A stretch of 64,000 bases of DNA from Owenia fusiformis (GCA_903813345.2 CAIIXF020000008.1:10381278-10445277); one strand, 5' to 3'. Numbered from the stretch's first letter, positions 48,801 through 60,566 are shown. The notes: generated by a model not told the origin, from the sequence alone. Program-made: numbers and translations.

Positions 48801-51238
48801 TTGTTCAATAAAATATACCAACACAATTTGTCCATAATAGAAATTCATTGGCGAAACAATGAGACTGTGATCATTATGCTATAGAGTCATTGCGACTATT
48901 TCATGGAGTCGCGACTCCATATTTCGACAACGTCTTCATTATTGCTTTATAAAAAAATATTGCATCATAGAAAACACAATTCCCACATGGAAGTTGAAGA
49001 TATCTATCCAATGCTTCGAATAAAAGTAAAAACATCTTGCCCAAATTGTAATAAACATGTCCCAGATGCCTCTCTTGCGTGTGTTTACCGCAAAATAAGC
49101 CATCCTGATATTTGATCGTCAGTTGTTCAAATGATTATACTATAGTGTTTCTGCTTCTAAAAGCCTGGTTGAAACAGAAAGAAGTGAAGCCATGTTCTTC
49201 TGTATGCTAAATAATTACAAATTTAAGCTTATCTGTATGTATAAATATCACCAAAAAGTATTTTTCTGAAATGAAATGCAACGAAAATAACGTCTAAATC
49301 AATTTGAATTTGAAGTACGTCAATTAACGCGATACCTGGCAATTAACGCACAATGACGTCAATTGTCGTAATAAACGTTAAACGACCTAATCGTCTCCAC
49401 TGTCCTATCACCAATTGGATTCTAACAATGAGATATATAAGATATAAGACAATTGAATGTTTTAACTTTTAAGTGCTAAATTACCATCTTGCTGGAACTG
49501 ATTATGCTGAAGCTGTTGCTGTGGTGATTGATGCTGGTCTCCTGGTGGCCGTTTAAACTGGTTTCCATGGTTACTATATAAAGATGTTGGCACATTGTAT
49601 CTTTGAGTCTGAGCTCCATTCTCTATAACAGGATTCTGACTAGAATTAACCACATGTTGATTGCCACTGATGTTCAACCCTTGGAACGCTTGTGTAATTT
49701 GGGTGGTTTGAAGATGTGGCTGCGAATGAAACCCAGGGCTGATGGCACTGTGAGGCCTGGCTGGTATAACATTGTTTAACTGGCCAGCAGGTCCGTGTGT
49801 GCCTGTTTGCTGTTGTTGCCTCGTGGCTTCACTTGTGACAGGTTGGACCACTAAGCCACTTGTTGAACTTGCTTTTGGAGGAGGTTTGTTTACATAAACA
49901 CTATAATTGTTAACATTTGCTCCTTGTTGATGCACTTGCTGTGGTGCGTATCCAGTAGGAGATTTGTTGGTGCGTCTCTCGAATGTTGTGCCATGTCTAA
50001 CAGGACTATGATAATCTGGATAAAATTGTAATTAAATGTATTATTTTGATGTTTATTCTCAAATAAGAATATACAATTCAAATTTAACTTTTACTACATG
50101 TCTGAAGTATAAACGAAAAAATTACTGAATTATTTCAATTCTGTATGACAGGTCTCAAATATGATACTGTATCTCTATGATGACTAGATTTTGAATATTT
50201 ACTGACAAAAAATGAAGATTATTTTTCCTCACATTTACATCATTACTTGCTCTTAAGAATATGAATATACAGTGTGGGAAATAAGCACCGGACAACAGAC
50301 AAATGTCGAGTCTGAAAATAAATTTGTCCAGACTGTTTCAAACTGTGTGGTCAAATTTGTCCAGAAAGATTTTGCTGAGACAATGAATTTTGTTTTGCAC
50401 ATCAAATGAAAGAATATAAATTGGCCTTCTTCTGAGGAAGAAGTTGTCCACAAATGGAACAATGCAAAATATAAAATTCAATGGTGAACAATATCAATCA
50501 TTTTATACCCACCCCCTCTGTTTCTATGTATACATTTTTTATTTTTAATACATTGACCACGTACAAAAAACTTTCCAGGGTGTTTTCAAACTGTCTGGTC
50601 AAAATTTTGACCAGTCAAAAAATATTTGTCTGGAGTGTTTCAAAGTGACTGGACAAATTTGTCCAGTCACAGAAAATGCTTATTTCCCACACTGATATAA
50701 AAATATGACATTGATGCTCAGACAAAACAGATTAAAAAAGTGTAATTGACAGTGCAATTTTCTTGAGAGTAAAACCTCCTTCTAAACTATCAAAGGTACC
50801 ATGAATGGTTTTAGATTGAAAGAATGGAATTCACTCTTTAAAGATTAGCTTGATCATATTGATTTTTTATCTCTGGTATCCTTTGTACATGTTACATGTT
50901 TGTCTATATCATAGGCATTCAACTTGAAAGCCCATGTCTATATTCACCAAATCATAGGCATAAGGACTGGAATAGGCCTATTTTGTTGAAATGTAATAGG
51001 TTAAAATATGACTTTGTATTGTTGGTACTTTATATCCCAGATATTTATCACACACTGACTTGATTCATTTGCAAGTTTACAAATGGAATGAATAAGTTTT
51101 AACAAATTTGCACATGTTTGGAGAATTAGAAATATGGTTTCAATACTTACTCCTCAGTATTGGTGGATTGTCTCTTTTAACATATTTGCCAGCTATACCT
51201 TCATGGAGGCCAGCTGGTTCTTTCTTTCTTGAAAGCAT
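42849..51238 (-). CDS. SAV1: Salvador homolog 1, Hippo pathway adaptor (7 exons)
   Basis: Exons on minus are 51151-51238, 49485-50015, 46691-46876, 45253-45478, 44798-44961, 43604-43665 and 42849-43082, joining in phase to 496 residues (human 383). It starts [10 protein letters not shown] like vertebrate SAV1 and then has [14 protein letters not shown] and RHGTTFERR. Exon 2 is a long Gln/Asn/Pro-rich disordered stretch that accounts for the extra length. The first WW domain (residues about 292-321) has LPPGW...[16 protein letters not shown]. The second (328-355) has [14 protein letters not shown] but lacks its second tryptophan (FQMVHP), as in human SAV1. [12 protein letters not shown] precedes a C-terminal SARAH coiled coil (about 420-480) that binds the MST/Hippo kinase. 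SAV1 is the scaffold bringing MST1/2 to LATS kinases. The last nine codons and the stop lie in a minisatellite. Confidence 0.95.
44180..44365. mobile_element. Mariner-like miniature element
   Basis: Begins TACAAGGGGTGATCAATAAG and ends with CTTATTGATCACCCC and CTGTA. The inverted ends are about 45 bp and TA lies at both borders, as in Tc1/mariner-derived elements. It lies in SAV1 intron 5. Confidence 0.8.
45636..45825. mobile_element. Partial GGGCCC-rich element
   Basis: CAGGGGCGGATCTGGGAACC and AACCAACAAGGGGGGG, then TTTTTTTTGGGCCCCTAAAA and ATTTGGCCTGAAATTAAAAA. This matches the reverse complement of 7250-7418, so it is a second, 3'-truncated copy of that family. It is in SAV1 intron 3. 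Confidence 0.75.
47042..47133. mobile_element. ATGTCACCACC miniature repeat, copy B
   Basis: AATGTCACCACATCCATTTG, CTACAGATGCCGAAC and TGACTATAACAATA, then a decayed right end (CGTGACATT). SAV1 intron 2. Confidence 0.7.
47757..49401. mobile_element. TIR element with TCCTA target duplication
   Basis: Starts CAGTGGAGACGATTAGGTC and ends with the complement, with about 80 bp of arms containing several CAATTAACG/GTTAATTGACG motifs. TCCTA flanks both ends (47752-47756, 49402-49406). The 1.6 kb interior has only a 70-codon ORF (48903-49115, plus) containing [15 protein letters not shown], which I do not recognise. SAV1 intron 2. Confidence 0.88.
50270..50694. mobile_element. Miniature element with ATATA target duplication
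   Basis: Starts CAGTGTGGGAAATAAGCACC and ends TGCTTATTTCCCACACTG, flanked by ATATA on both sides. The interior repeats TTTGTCCAG and CTGGTCAAA motifs. It is in SAV1 intron 1. Confidence 0.88.
50911..50936. repeat. GGCATTCAA hairpin, copy 4
   Basis: ATAGGCATTCAACTTGAAAG followed by CCCATG: a decayed copy of the hairpin at 9402-9431, in SAV1 intron 1. Confidence 0.55.
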
Positions 51239-52125
51239 GACCTTCCTTGCTGCACAATGATAATAACTAACTATGGCAACATCATTCTTATCCTTTGAAC
51301 ACTAGATCTATAAGTTTCTGTTGCTATAGTTTCGAATGGTGAACATTTTATTGCCTCACAAATCGTTCTGTCGTTATCCAGAGACATATAAAAACAATTT
51401 TGCGTTAGATCTATCAAACCATTCCAATATATACCATGGGGCAATTGTCAAATCGATGATAAGTGTGTGATTGACTGTCTATTGATATTTTCCGATATAT
51501 ACATGTATGTGTGTCAGTAGATTTCTAGTTTTACACGTTAAATCTCTATATTTAGCACACGAGTTCTCCTTGTGACAAATGTGCACATAAACATCAACAA
51601 AAACATAAATCAAAATCAAATGTGTTCATTTGAATTTTTTTCGAATTTTTAGTAATTTACTCATGTCAAATTTGCTGAATTGTAAGGTGCTATCGCCTTC
51701 ATATTTAGTTCTGTATCTTCCTTGGTTACTCAATAACGATAAACTACCTCATTTATTTTAATCCAAAGCTAAAAATAGCGCTCTGTTTCATCATAAAGAA
51801 ACCAGAAGTGATCCAAAACTGTATTTACTTACACCGCTTGTGTAAAACGTCATCGAAATTGAACTGCGCAAAATTTGATGACGTATTACGCATCACAACG
51901 GTGTTTATCTTAGCAACTCCAAAGAAAAAGAGAAAAGTTTGAAGAAAACCTGCAGAAAAATAGCAAAATTCAACAATATATGGAAATATTTTCTTATAAA
52001 TTGCATATATAATTAAGGAACTATAGACAACGGTTCTTAATAATAACAAGTATAGAATATATACCACTTTTTAGTGGGAAAACAAGGTACAATTTGATAG
52101 TACTAAATTTTGAAAATTATCAAAC
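51239..52125. promoter_or_regulatory. Intergenic region between divergent SAV1 and RSPH4A
   Basis: The 887 bp between the two start codons must hold both promoters. TTTATCTTAGCAAC at 51904-51917, 209 bp before the RSPH4A start, fits the X-box consensus GTHNYYNNRRNAAC with one mismatch (first base). RFX factors use such sites to control ciliary genes. No TATA box is evident. Confidence 0.5.
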
Positions 52126-55100
52126 ATGGCTGACACACAAGTGCTCAATAATGAACTGAACAGCAGTCAGCAGGGAAGTGTCAAAGGATCCAAACCACAA
52201 ACTCCTGCAAATATGGAAATGAACTTAAATCCCAAAGAACAGGATTTTATCAATGCCAAGTCATACCTTCTCACAGCAAGCACAAAAACTGGATTGAATT
52301 TGTAAGTGAACTTCATATGTTGCCAAGACATAGGGTAGGCCTACATAGAAAAGGTCTTAGCAAATCATTATTTTTATTTATCTAAGATGAATTATCAAAG
52401 TTAATGTAAGATGAATAAATGCAAGACATCCATTTGTAACTTTGAATTGTCCTACATGTATATTGTCAAATAGAGTAAAACTAAGAGTACTTATCGCAAT
52501 CATTAGCAACCAGTGGACAGTGAATATGAAAAAATATTGCAGTTATAAGTTCTTTGTAAAACTTTGGAATCACTTCATTATTGAATTTCACAAGTTCAAC
52601 CATGTAAAAGGTAGTCAAACCTTTCTTGCAGAGATATCTTCTCCTTATCTGTTGTGTCATATGTCAAGATGACTCGGCACAAGAGAAGGTTTGACTAGTT
52701 AAAATGTTGATTTAAAAGTCAAAGTAATTTTGGCCAAATGTTGGCCAAATGCATATATTGCAATCTATTTTATTGTACCACATGTTGATTACTTAATGTT
52801 TGTTTGATTTTAGATTTGACCATCTTAGTCGTGTTTTAACAAAAGTATTAGATGAGCGACCTGAGAACAGCATAGACATATTTGAAGATCTGAGTAAAGA
52901 ACAGAAGAAAGAAAAGTTTACATCTGATGTAGACACAGTACAAGACAAATTAGACCAAACAACAGAAGTAGCTTTAGCAAAAATACAGACTAAATTATTT
53001 TCTGTAAGTAAATGTAACACTTTCCTATTGACTTTTCCATGTAAATCAAGGTAATTTTAACTACAGTACATGGGTTAAAGAGCAGGTTGAAAACTGTCAT
53101 CAAAATTGGTTTATATCTATTGCTCTATGCTATTAATGGCATTAGTATTTTATCATACAGGATGCGATTGAATCATCAGTAGGTACCCTAAAGCAAGGTG
53201 CAATGTGGATTCTCTAATCTAGTAATAAATAATCATTTAACTTTGCTGTACATTGCATAAACTTTACAATTAATATTATTATGAATTTTTCAACAAAAAA
53301 TAGACTGGCAATCTAATCTACGTACATTGCAGTCTTCTAGCTAAACAACATCGAGATAATTAATCTACCTTGCACCTTGCAGAAACTTTATGAAATGTTA
53401 CATATTTCAGTTTATTAAATTGCAGATTTTACTAATATTTATATTAAAATATTCACATAATGTTGATACATTGTTAAATATTTCACTTTGTTAGATTGTT
53501 AGAATTTTGATTTTAAGATTACAAAAAGTGTTACAGATTAATTTAGATTACAGTTCATATCGTATGTTACATACTTAGATTAACGTTTATTTTATATATT
53601 TCAATCTCACACAAGTAAAATGTACATGAGTGGATGGTAATTTCCTTTATTGAATAAGAAAATATGTGCTACAGTTCTGTGTTAGGTGGTAAAACCTATT
53701 TGTACAATATGTTACAGACTTAGCTAACAATCTAGATGAGAAACTTGTGACAGTTTTGTATTTTTTTAAATATACAAAGGAACAGACTGTAGTTAGATAA
53801 AAGTCCTTTAAAAACCTTTAAAAATCAGATTGAGAAAAGTTAAATGTTTGACGACACTTAAACAAAACATTCCTTTATTCAGAAAGGAGATGGTGAAGAG
53901 GAGGGCGCAGAAGAAGAAGATGTTGAAACTCCACTACCAAACATCATGGAGCTTGCCTTTTTCTTTGAACAAGCTGGAGTTGGCCTCAGCAGAGAGGAAA
54001 GTGTTAGAATATGGCTAGCACTGAAAAACCTAGTTGACAACCATCCATTACAACATGTGAGGTTCTGGGGTAAAATATTTGGTACAGAACAGAACTATAT
54101 TGTTGCTGAGGTGGAATACCGCGAAGGCGAAGAAGAGGAGGAGGAAGAAGAAGAGGCTGAAGAAGGCCAAGAGGAAGAGACTGAGAAAGATAATGATGAT
54201 GAAGAGGATGGTAAGTTCTGTTAACACTCATAAATATCTGTATTGTTACTGAATAGACATATTTCAGTTCTAATTAATGTGGTTTCCTCACATTTGTATA
54301 TGAGTCTTTATAATGTTAATTCACCCAATATAATAACAATGTTCTTTTATGTGACTTGATACACTTGCTAGTTCATCAAGCACTCTTTATGGGGTGGGAA
54401 CTATACAGCCGAAACACCCTAAAGTATTTACCACACCAAAAAATATAATTTCTGTCTGAACCTTGGATCACTGTAGCATAGGTAAATGGCCATATACTCT
54501 ACTGCTGAGTTATGCATTTGGATAAAGTGAAACCGATTGAACATGCAAAACATGAAAATATCTTACTCTCATTTTTATTCCTTGCAGAAGAGGCAGAAGA
54601 AGATGACACACCAAAGCCAGACTTTAAACCTCCAGCTGTCATCCCTAAGGAAGAAAACAGAACTGGATCAAACAAGAAAACATACTTTGTCTGTAATGAT
54701 CCTGGTAAACCATGGATAAAACTACCACCAGTTACACCTGCACAAATAGACATTGCAAGAAAAATGAAGAAATTTTTCACTGGGCGTCTTGATGCCCCTG
54801 TTGTCTGTTACCCACCTTTCCCTGGTAATGAATCCAACTACCTACGTGCCCAGATTTCCAGGATCAGTGCAGGAACTCACATTTCTCCTTTGGGATTCTA
54901 TCAGTTTGATGAGGAAGAGGAAGAAGAAGAGGAGGGTGAAGGTAAAGATACATTTAATAGAGTTTTCCCCAGAATTTATGTTCCCCCACAAAATGTGAGA
55001 TATTCCATTCTTGCATCAAAACTCTGCCCCAATATCCCTTAAATGATGATTGATTGATGCAGGACTCACAAAAAAATTCACAAATTTTAAAGATTGATGA

Positions 55101-56177
55101 AATGAAATGGTCTTACAAACTCTAGCTAGATACAAACCTTTGAGTGAATTATATTTAAATGATAAAAATTTGGAAAAAAAGATTGAAACAGTTTAATATT
55201 GTAAAAAAACTATGAAAAATTTGGAAATGTTTTCAGGTCGTGACACCTTTGTTGAGAACCTTGACTTTGAGGGTATCCCAGTGCGAGATTTAGTCGACCC
55301 CTCCCTACAGAACTGGGTGCACCATGTGCAACACATCCTTCCCCAGGGAAGAACCACCTGGTGGAATCCTGTCCAGAAAAATGAGGATGATTTTGAAGAT
55401 GAGGAAGAAGATGAGGAGCGTGAAGAGCCAGATGAGCCAGAACCTGAGGTTGGACCCCCACTCCTTACCCCCCTTTCAGAGGATGCTGAGGTGGAGAACC
55501 TACCACCCTGGACAGCTAAGCTCTCATCTAATCTGGTGCAACAATATGCAATTGCAGTGATGCATTCCAACCTTTGGCCAGGAGCTCATGCCTTTGCCAA
55601 TGACAAGTAAGTTTTATTAATGTCATGATCCACCATCTCATCAGTCCTTAATACAGTGACTGGATCTTATATCACTACTCTAAACTCTCAATTGAAGTAG
55701 ATGTGTTTCTTATCATATACTTCCAAAATATAAAAATACATCGAGACAACTGATGAAATGTGGAAGCTGCAGTGAAGATTTAGATCCAGAGATGTCCAAA
55801 TCCAATAGAATTGAATATAGAGATGGTCATCTTTTTAAAATTAACCTTAAGAATAGAGATATCACCATGAAATAAAGGCATTGTCTCTGGGCTTTTTTAG
55901 GAAATATGTATTATATCATCTTCATATTCCTAATTTTTATTTTTTCAGGAAATTTGAGAATGTGTATGTTGGCTGGGGTCACAAATATGCAGCTGATAAC
56001 TACAGTCCCCCTCCACCCCCAGGCGTACAAGAGGAGTTCCCCAGTGGGCCAGAGATCACAGAAACAGAGGACCCAACCCCAGAAGAGGAGGCAGCTCTAC
56101 GTGCTGCACAACAAGAAGCCGCAGAACAAGCTGAGGACATGGAAGATCTTGAGGATGAAGATGATGAGGATGATTAG
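52126..56177 (+). CDS. RSPH4A: Radial spoke head protein 4/6 homolog (6 exons)
   Basis: Exons 52126-52301, 52814-53003, 53883-54210, 54588-54941, 55237-55606 and 55949-56177 join in phase to 548 residues (Chlamydomonas RSP4/RSP6 about 460, human RSPH4A/6A about 716). It encodes the radial spoke head component that contacts the central pair in motile 9+2 cilia. Landmarks: [16 protein letters not shown] with [17 protein letters not shown] at the N-terminus; [39 protein letters not shown] and [11 protein letters not shown] in exon 3; [35 protein letters not shown] and [20 protein letters not shown] in exon 4; [32 protein letters not shown] and [17 protein letters not shown] in exon 5; [10 protein letters not shown] in exon 6. 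Long Glu/Asp runs lie at residues of about 200-236, 335-348 and at the C-terminus. Vertebrates have two paralogues, RSPH4A and RSPH6A; this could be the pre-duplication single gene. Confidence 0.95.
52611..52701. repeat. Small inverted repeat in RSPH4A intron 1
   Basis: TAGTCAAACCTTTCTT and AAGAGAAGGTTTGACTAG form 15-bp arms around about 60 bp. Likely a tiny element remnant. Confidence 0.5.
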
Positions 56178-56492
56178 ACATTGGACTTTAATATAAGGGA
56201 GGGGAAGGAATGAACATTAATGCCAAAGACAATCCTGGAACCACATACTTATACATTCTGTGATGGATATCTACAGTCAGTCTTTCAATCAAACATTTTT
56301 GAACTTGAGAAGCAAACAAGGGCCCTAGAGTTAATTTTATTTGGCAAATATCTCATTTTGAACTAGATTAAACGTTTGTGAAAAGTGTCCTCATGAACAA
56401 TGTAAATAATTGGGTCATTCTGTAAATATTTCATCAGTGCTCATAACTCTTAGAATGAGTGAATAATTCATAACTTCTTGTATATACAGTAT

Positions 56493-56498
56493 AATAAA
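56493..56498 (+). promoter_or_regulatory. Possible poly(A) signal of RSPH4A
   Basis: AATAAA 316 nt after the stop codon, the first clear signal downstream. Unproven. Confidence 0.5.
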
Positions 56499-56916
56499 AG
56501 TTATGCCTATCAACTATATGATTTGTTTGTTTTTCAAACAGTGATGAAAGATATCTTTGAAAAACATATGAGAATATATGCAGCATGCATAAACGCCTCC
56601 AGATAAAACAAGATTTCATTGTTCACTAACAAAACAAGCGGAGGTTAACAATTGAACAACAGTTGGAGAGGGGCTATTCAGTCTGTTGGTCAATATTATT
56701 CTGTTTTATATTCAATGTATTTATAAGTTCAAAGTGAAATCAAGATACTCAGAAGGAGACCTTCCCTAGGTACTTCATCTTTACAAACACCACCTTTCCT
56801 GTATTTAGTCAGTTATTGAGGCAGTGGTAAGGTTATTGTGAATCCAGGTATGGAAAAACTTATGGTCAAAGCTTTATTGCACACAGCTAGGCAAGGTCTG
56901 TTCAATTGCATTATTA

Positions 56917-57766
56917 TCCCATCGAAGGAAGTTCGGAGGGATATAGGGAACGCCTCCGTCCGTCCGTCCGTCTGTACGTCCGTACGTCCGTCCGTCTGTC
57001 CGTCCGGGCAATAACTCAAATACCGTTGGCCCGATTTTGTTCATATTTTGTACACATATACCTTATGGGGGTAGAAGTTCTGCTCGAAAGCCGATTTTCA
57101 AAATGGCCGCTCATTTTAAAATTGGCGGCCATTTTAGTGCCGATTTTACAGTAATTTAGGTGCAATATGTAAAACTGTTATATCAAAATGTTTTAAATGT
57201 AAAAAAATTATAAAGGACATTAATAATGCTACAAATGTAGATATTAAAGAAGCACATGGCAGCCATCTTGAAAAATGGCGGCCTTTACTCGTCATTTTAC
57301 GATTTTTGCTATAACTCAAAAAATAGTGGAGCGATTTTGTTCATATTTGGTATGTGAATACTATAAGCATTGTACACTGTCTAAAGACACTTTTGGTAGA
57401 AGGCGGCCATTTTGAAATTTTTTTTGAAAAATGTATTTTACAATAACTCGAAAAGTAGTGGAGCAATTTTGTTCATATTTGATATGTGAATACTTTAAGC
57501 ATGGCACATTATCTAATAAAACTTTGGGGAGTAGTCCACCATTTTGAAAAATGGCCACCATTTTTATGTGTGTTATTTTACAAGTACGTGTGCGATTTTT
57601 CAAAAATTTTAGAGGTGGCTACTGAAAAGCATATTATTTCTTCTGATGACAACTTGGCTAGTGAGCAACCATTTTGAAAATGGTGGCCTTTCTGGTGTGT
57701 TGTTTTATGATATTTGCTATTCGTTTGTAAAAATGCCAGCCATTTCTGTTCGATGGGATTCGCTAC
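56917..57766 (+). mobile_element. CCGT-repeat element, copy 1
   Basis: Starts ATTATCCCATCGAAGGAAGT, has a GGGATATAG motif, then a (CCGT)n tract (56958-57005) and GGGCAATAACTCAAATACCG. It then has blocks of GGCCATTTTGAAAATGGC-like sequence repeated about every 100-180 bp. It ends TTCGATGGGATTCGCTACCC. An inverted second copy is at 59630-60437. No protein is encoded; short ORFs here are incidental. Confidence 0.75.
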
Positions 57767-57907
57767 CCTTTGGCATTGCCGTTGTTCTGGTTATTTACTA
57801 GTATAATGCACCGAAGATAATTTTGAAATTCTTGTGAAACTCATGAAACCAATCAGTTGATGAATTTCATAGTTGAGTAGGGCTTCATCCTTTGGTAAAC
57901 ATGGAAA

Positions 57908-58000
57908 ATATCACTACCTGGCATTTGTTACAGATGCTGAACACAATCCACAAAAAAATTGGCAACTATAGCAATATGTCACCTTTTCTGGTGGTGACAT
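57908..58000. mobile_element. ATGTCACCACC miniature repeat, copy C
   Basis: ATATCACTACCTGGCATTTG, TTACAGATGCTGAACAC and GGCAACTATAGCAATATGTC, ending TGGTGGTGACAT. The region 58001-58872 around it shows no gene. Confidence 0.75.
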
Positions 58001-58872
58001 AAAAATGCCATGAATCTGTGTTTATGAACACCAAATCATTGAGAAAAGAATTTGTATGAAATTAAATTGCCTTAAACAACTTATATGAACAGGGTGTTTA
58101 GTGTCATTTGAATAATGAAGAAGTAACCATTCTTAGATTATTTTGGAATTTATGTTGCACATAAAGGACAATTGATAACTTGTATAGGAACATCTACTTC
58201 CATTGGAAGCACCCATATCAGAAGTAGTCAAACACAAACACATTTGTGAAATTAAGTTGGCAGCACCCATAATGATAGTAGACAGAAACGTGACAGAAGA
58301 GGCAACCAGAGTATAGGGAAATGAAGTTGCAAGTTTATAAATGCAACTGATAATCTGAATGGCTGTTACATATTGGTCAATGTTTAGATGTTATTTGCAT
58401 GATTGTGAAGTCCATGTGTCAACTTTACAACAAATGATGTCCACTTGAAATAAATGCCCACTGGCTTGGAAAATTAATAAATACCCAATCCCCTTGAAAA
58501 ATCCTGTCCCTCTTTATGTACCACCATGGGTGCTCTTTCTGAGGGCTTTTAAATAAAGGACCATGTCAAATAAATGCCCAGTGGGTGTATTTGCGAATAA
58601 CTCAATTTGAAAATATAGAGTGTTACTTTTGGAATGTGCATACTGTAAGAAAAAAACACATAAATATTCAATATTTAAAAAAAAATTTATTTGATGAATA
58701 ATTCGATTTGATACAAATCTGCAAGTGTGACATGTACAAATAACATACAAAAAAGGTGGGTGTCAAAAACTGTGATTACATCTCCTGAAGTTCTAAAACA
58801 GAACATGAAATAAAAAGCAATTAGGCCTCTAAGTCTCTAAGCATCAAAAATATCACAATTTGTCATCATTTT

Positions 58873-59233
58873 AAAGGACGATTCTCGGTTTGGAGAAAAA
58901 AGTTCAACATTGATTTTTTATACATAATATAGATTTGAATGTCTTCTTTTGAATAGTCATAATTTAATTAGGGTAATATTTCTAGGTATTTCGCGAACAA
59001 ATATTAGCGCAGTACACTGATGAACTTCTTTCCCAAAATCGAGACTTGTATTTTATTGAATCGGTCTAATTGAGCGTTATCCCTGCTTCAGACCAATTTG
59101 TTATTTTTACATCTTGTAGATTTAAATGTCCTCTTTTGAATATTCATAGTTTAATTTGGGTAATATTTCTATATTTTTCATGAAAAAAATTATTAGCCCA
59201 GGAGACTGTTCTCCAAACCGAGAATCGTCCTTT
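58873..59233. mobile_element. Miniature element with AAAGGACGATTCTCGG ends
   Basis: AAAGGACGATTCTCGGTTTG at the left and its complement at the right (24 bp). Inside, a block beginning GAT(T)TGAATGTC and including GGTAATATTTCTA is present twice, about 190 bp apart in the same orientation. No target duplication was resolved. Confidence 0.8.
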
Positions 59234-59629
59234 GGCAAAATTTGCCAACTTCTACAACAAATGATAAAATTCTGAAAATGATAATGTTAAAGGTAGAAGA
59301 ATGCTAAAATAAAATAATGATTCGTGAAATTCCTAAAGAGCTGTCATTTTTACATCTTTTTGGAACCATATATCTTATTTCCTATTTAATTCAATGTTGA
59401 TTTTGATAAAATATTGCACATTTTCAAGAACATAAAATTAGCATTCATATTTTTCTAACATTGGTCACATTTTCCTTCAAAACAATTTCAAAAATTGCAG
59501 CCTAAACTAAATTGCAGCTTGTCAGAGTTTAGACCAATTAGGCGGACCATTAAACTGAAAATTAACAGTGATTCATATGCCTATAATGAATCAATCATCA
59601 TCATTATGTACAAAACTAGATAACGGCAA

Positions 59630-60437
59630 CTCCGCGGAGTAGCAAATCCCAACGAACAAAATATCAATTACCGAATTCCAATCAATTATACTCATTACTT
59701 TGGTTGAAAATGAAAAAATTAGATTTTAGAATTGCGAATTCCTGCAAAGCAGCCATTTTGAATTTTCTGAGGTACAAATCTGAAAAATAATACCATAATT
59801 GTGATCTACTCCAAAATTCCTTCAATTTGAGTATAATATAGCCATACTTTGAAGGGATCGAAAAATTATTGCAAAATCGTACACTAGACGGCCATTTTGA
59901 ATTTTACGAGGCTCGAATCAGAAAAAAGATACAATATTTGCAATCTACTCTTAATTGCCTTTCATTTGAGTGTAATAAAGCTATACTTCAGAAAGATCTA
60001 AAAATTAGCGAAAATTTCTGTTTTCCTGTCCCCCCATACATGGCCCCTGGGGGTCAGGATGAAAAACAAGGAATATATGTGAAATAGATAAATGTTGTGA
60101 ATACACTACCAAAATTTCAAACAATAATATTAATTACTTTGGTTTAGAATGAAAAATTTATGATTTTTGCGAAAAAGTCCCGTTATTTTTAAAGCGGCGG
60201 CCATCTTGAAAAATTTTTTTTTGTGTAAAACTATACACCAATATACATCTTTCCACTAAATATGAAGAAAATCTGTCAACTAGTATTTGAGTTATCTTCC
60301 GGACAGACAGACGGACTGACTGACTGACTGACTGACGGACAGACGGATGGACGGACGGACGGACGAACGGACGGACGGACGGACGGACGGAGGGCTTCAC
60401 TATATCCCTAACGAACTTCGTTCGTTGGGATAATAAC
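59630..60437 (-). mobile_element. CCGT-repeat element, copy 2 (inverted)
   Basis: Read on minus it starts TTATTATCCCAACGAACGAA, continues with GGGATATAG, a long (CCGT)n tract (60303-60392 on plus as GGAC/GACT repeats) and the AACTCAAATACTAG motif, and ends TTCGTTGGGATTTGCTACTC. Same family as 56917-57766 but in opposite orientation; the two copies flank 1.9 kb. Confidence 0.75.
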
Positions 60438-60566
60438 CCATTTATTCTTGAAGTCACACAACAGATGATGTATTATACATGTATGAGTCCTAAATCATCT
60501 TGTAGATTTATCAACATGTAAGCCTTTTTACAGGCATATATGTACTAACTATTATATACAGATGTT

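Noticed and set aside
54512-54587. Upstream Met giving RSPH4A exon 4 its own start ([11 protein letters not shown]...)
   Set aside because: This stretch is intron ending in CTTGCAG. Exon 3 joins at 54588 in phase and the protein is continuous with the family.
55193-55570. Ser-rich minus-strand ORF opposite RSPH4A exon 5
   Set aside because: The serine run is the complement of Glu/Asp codons in the real exon.
60158-60457. ORF of PSVRPSVRPFVRPS repeats
   Set aside because: It translates a GGAC/CCGT minisatellite and has no coding support.
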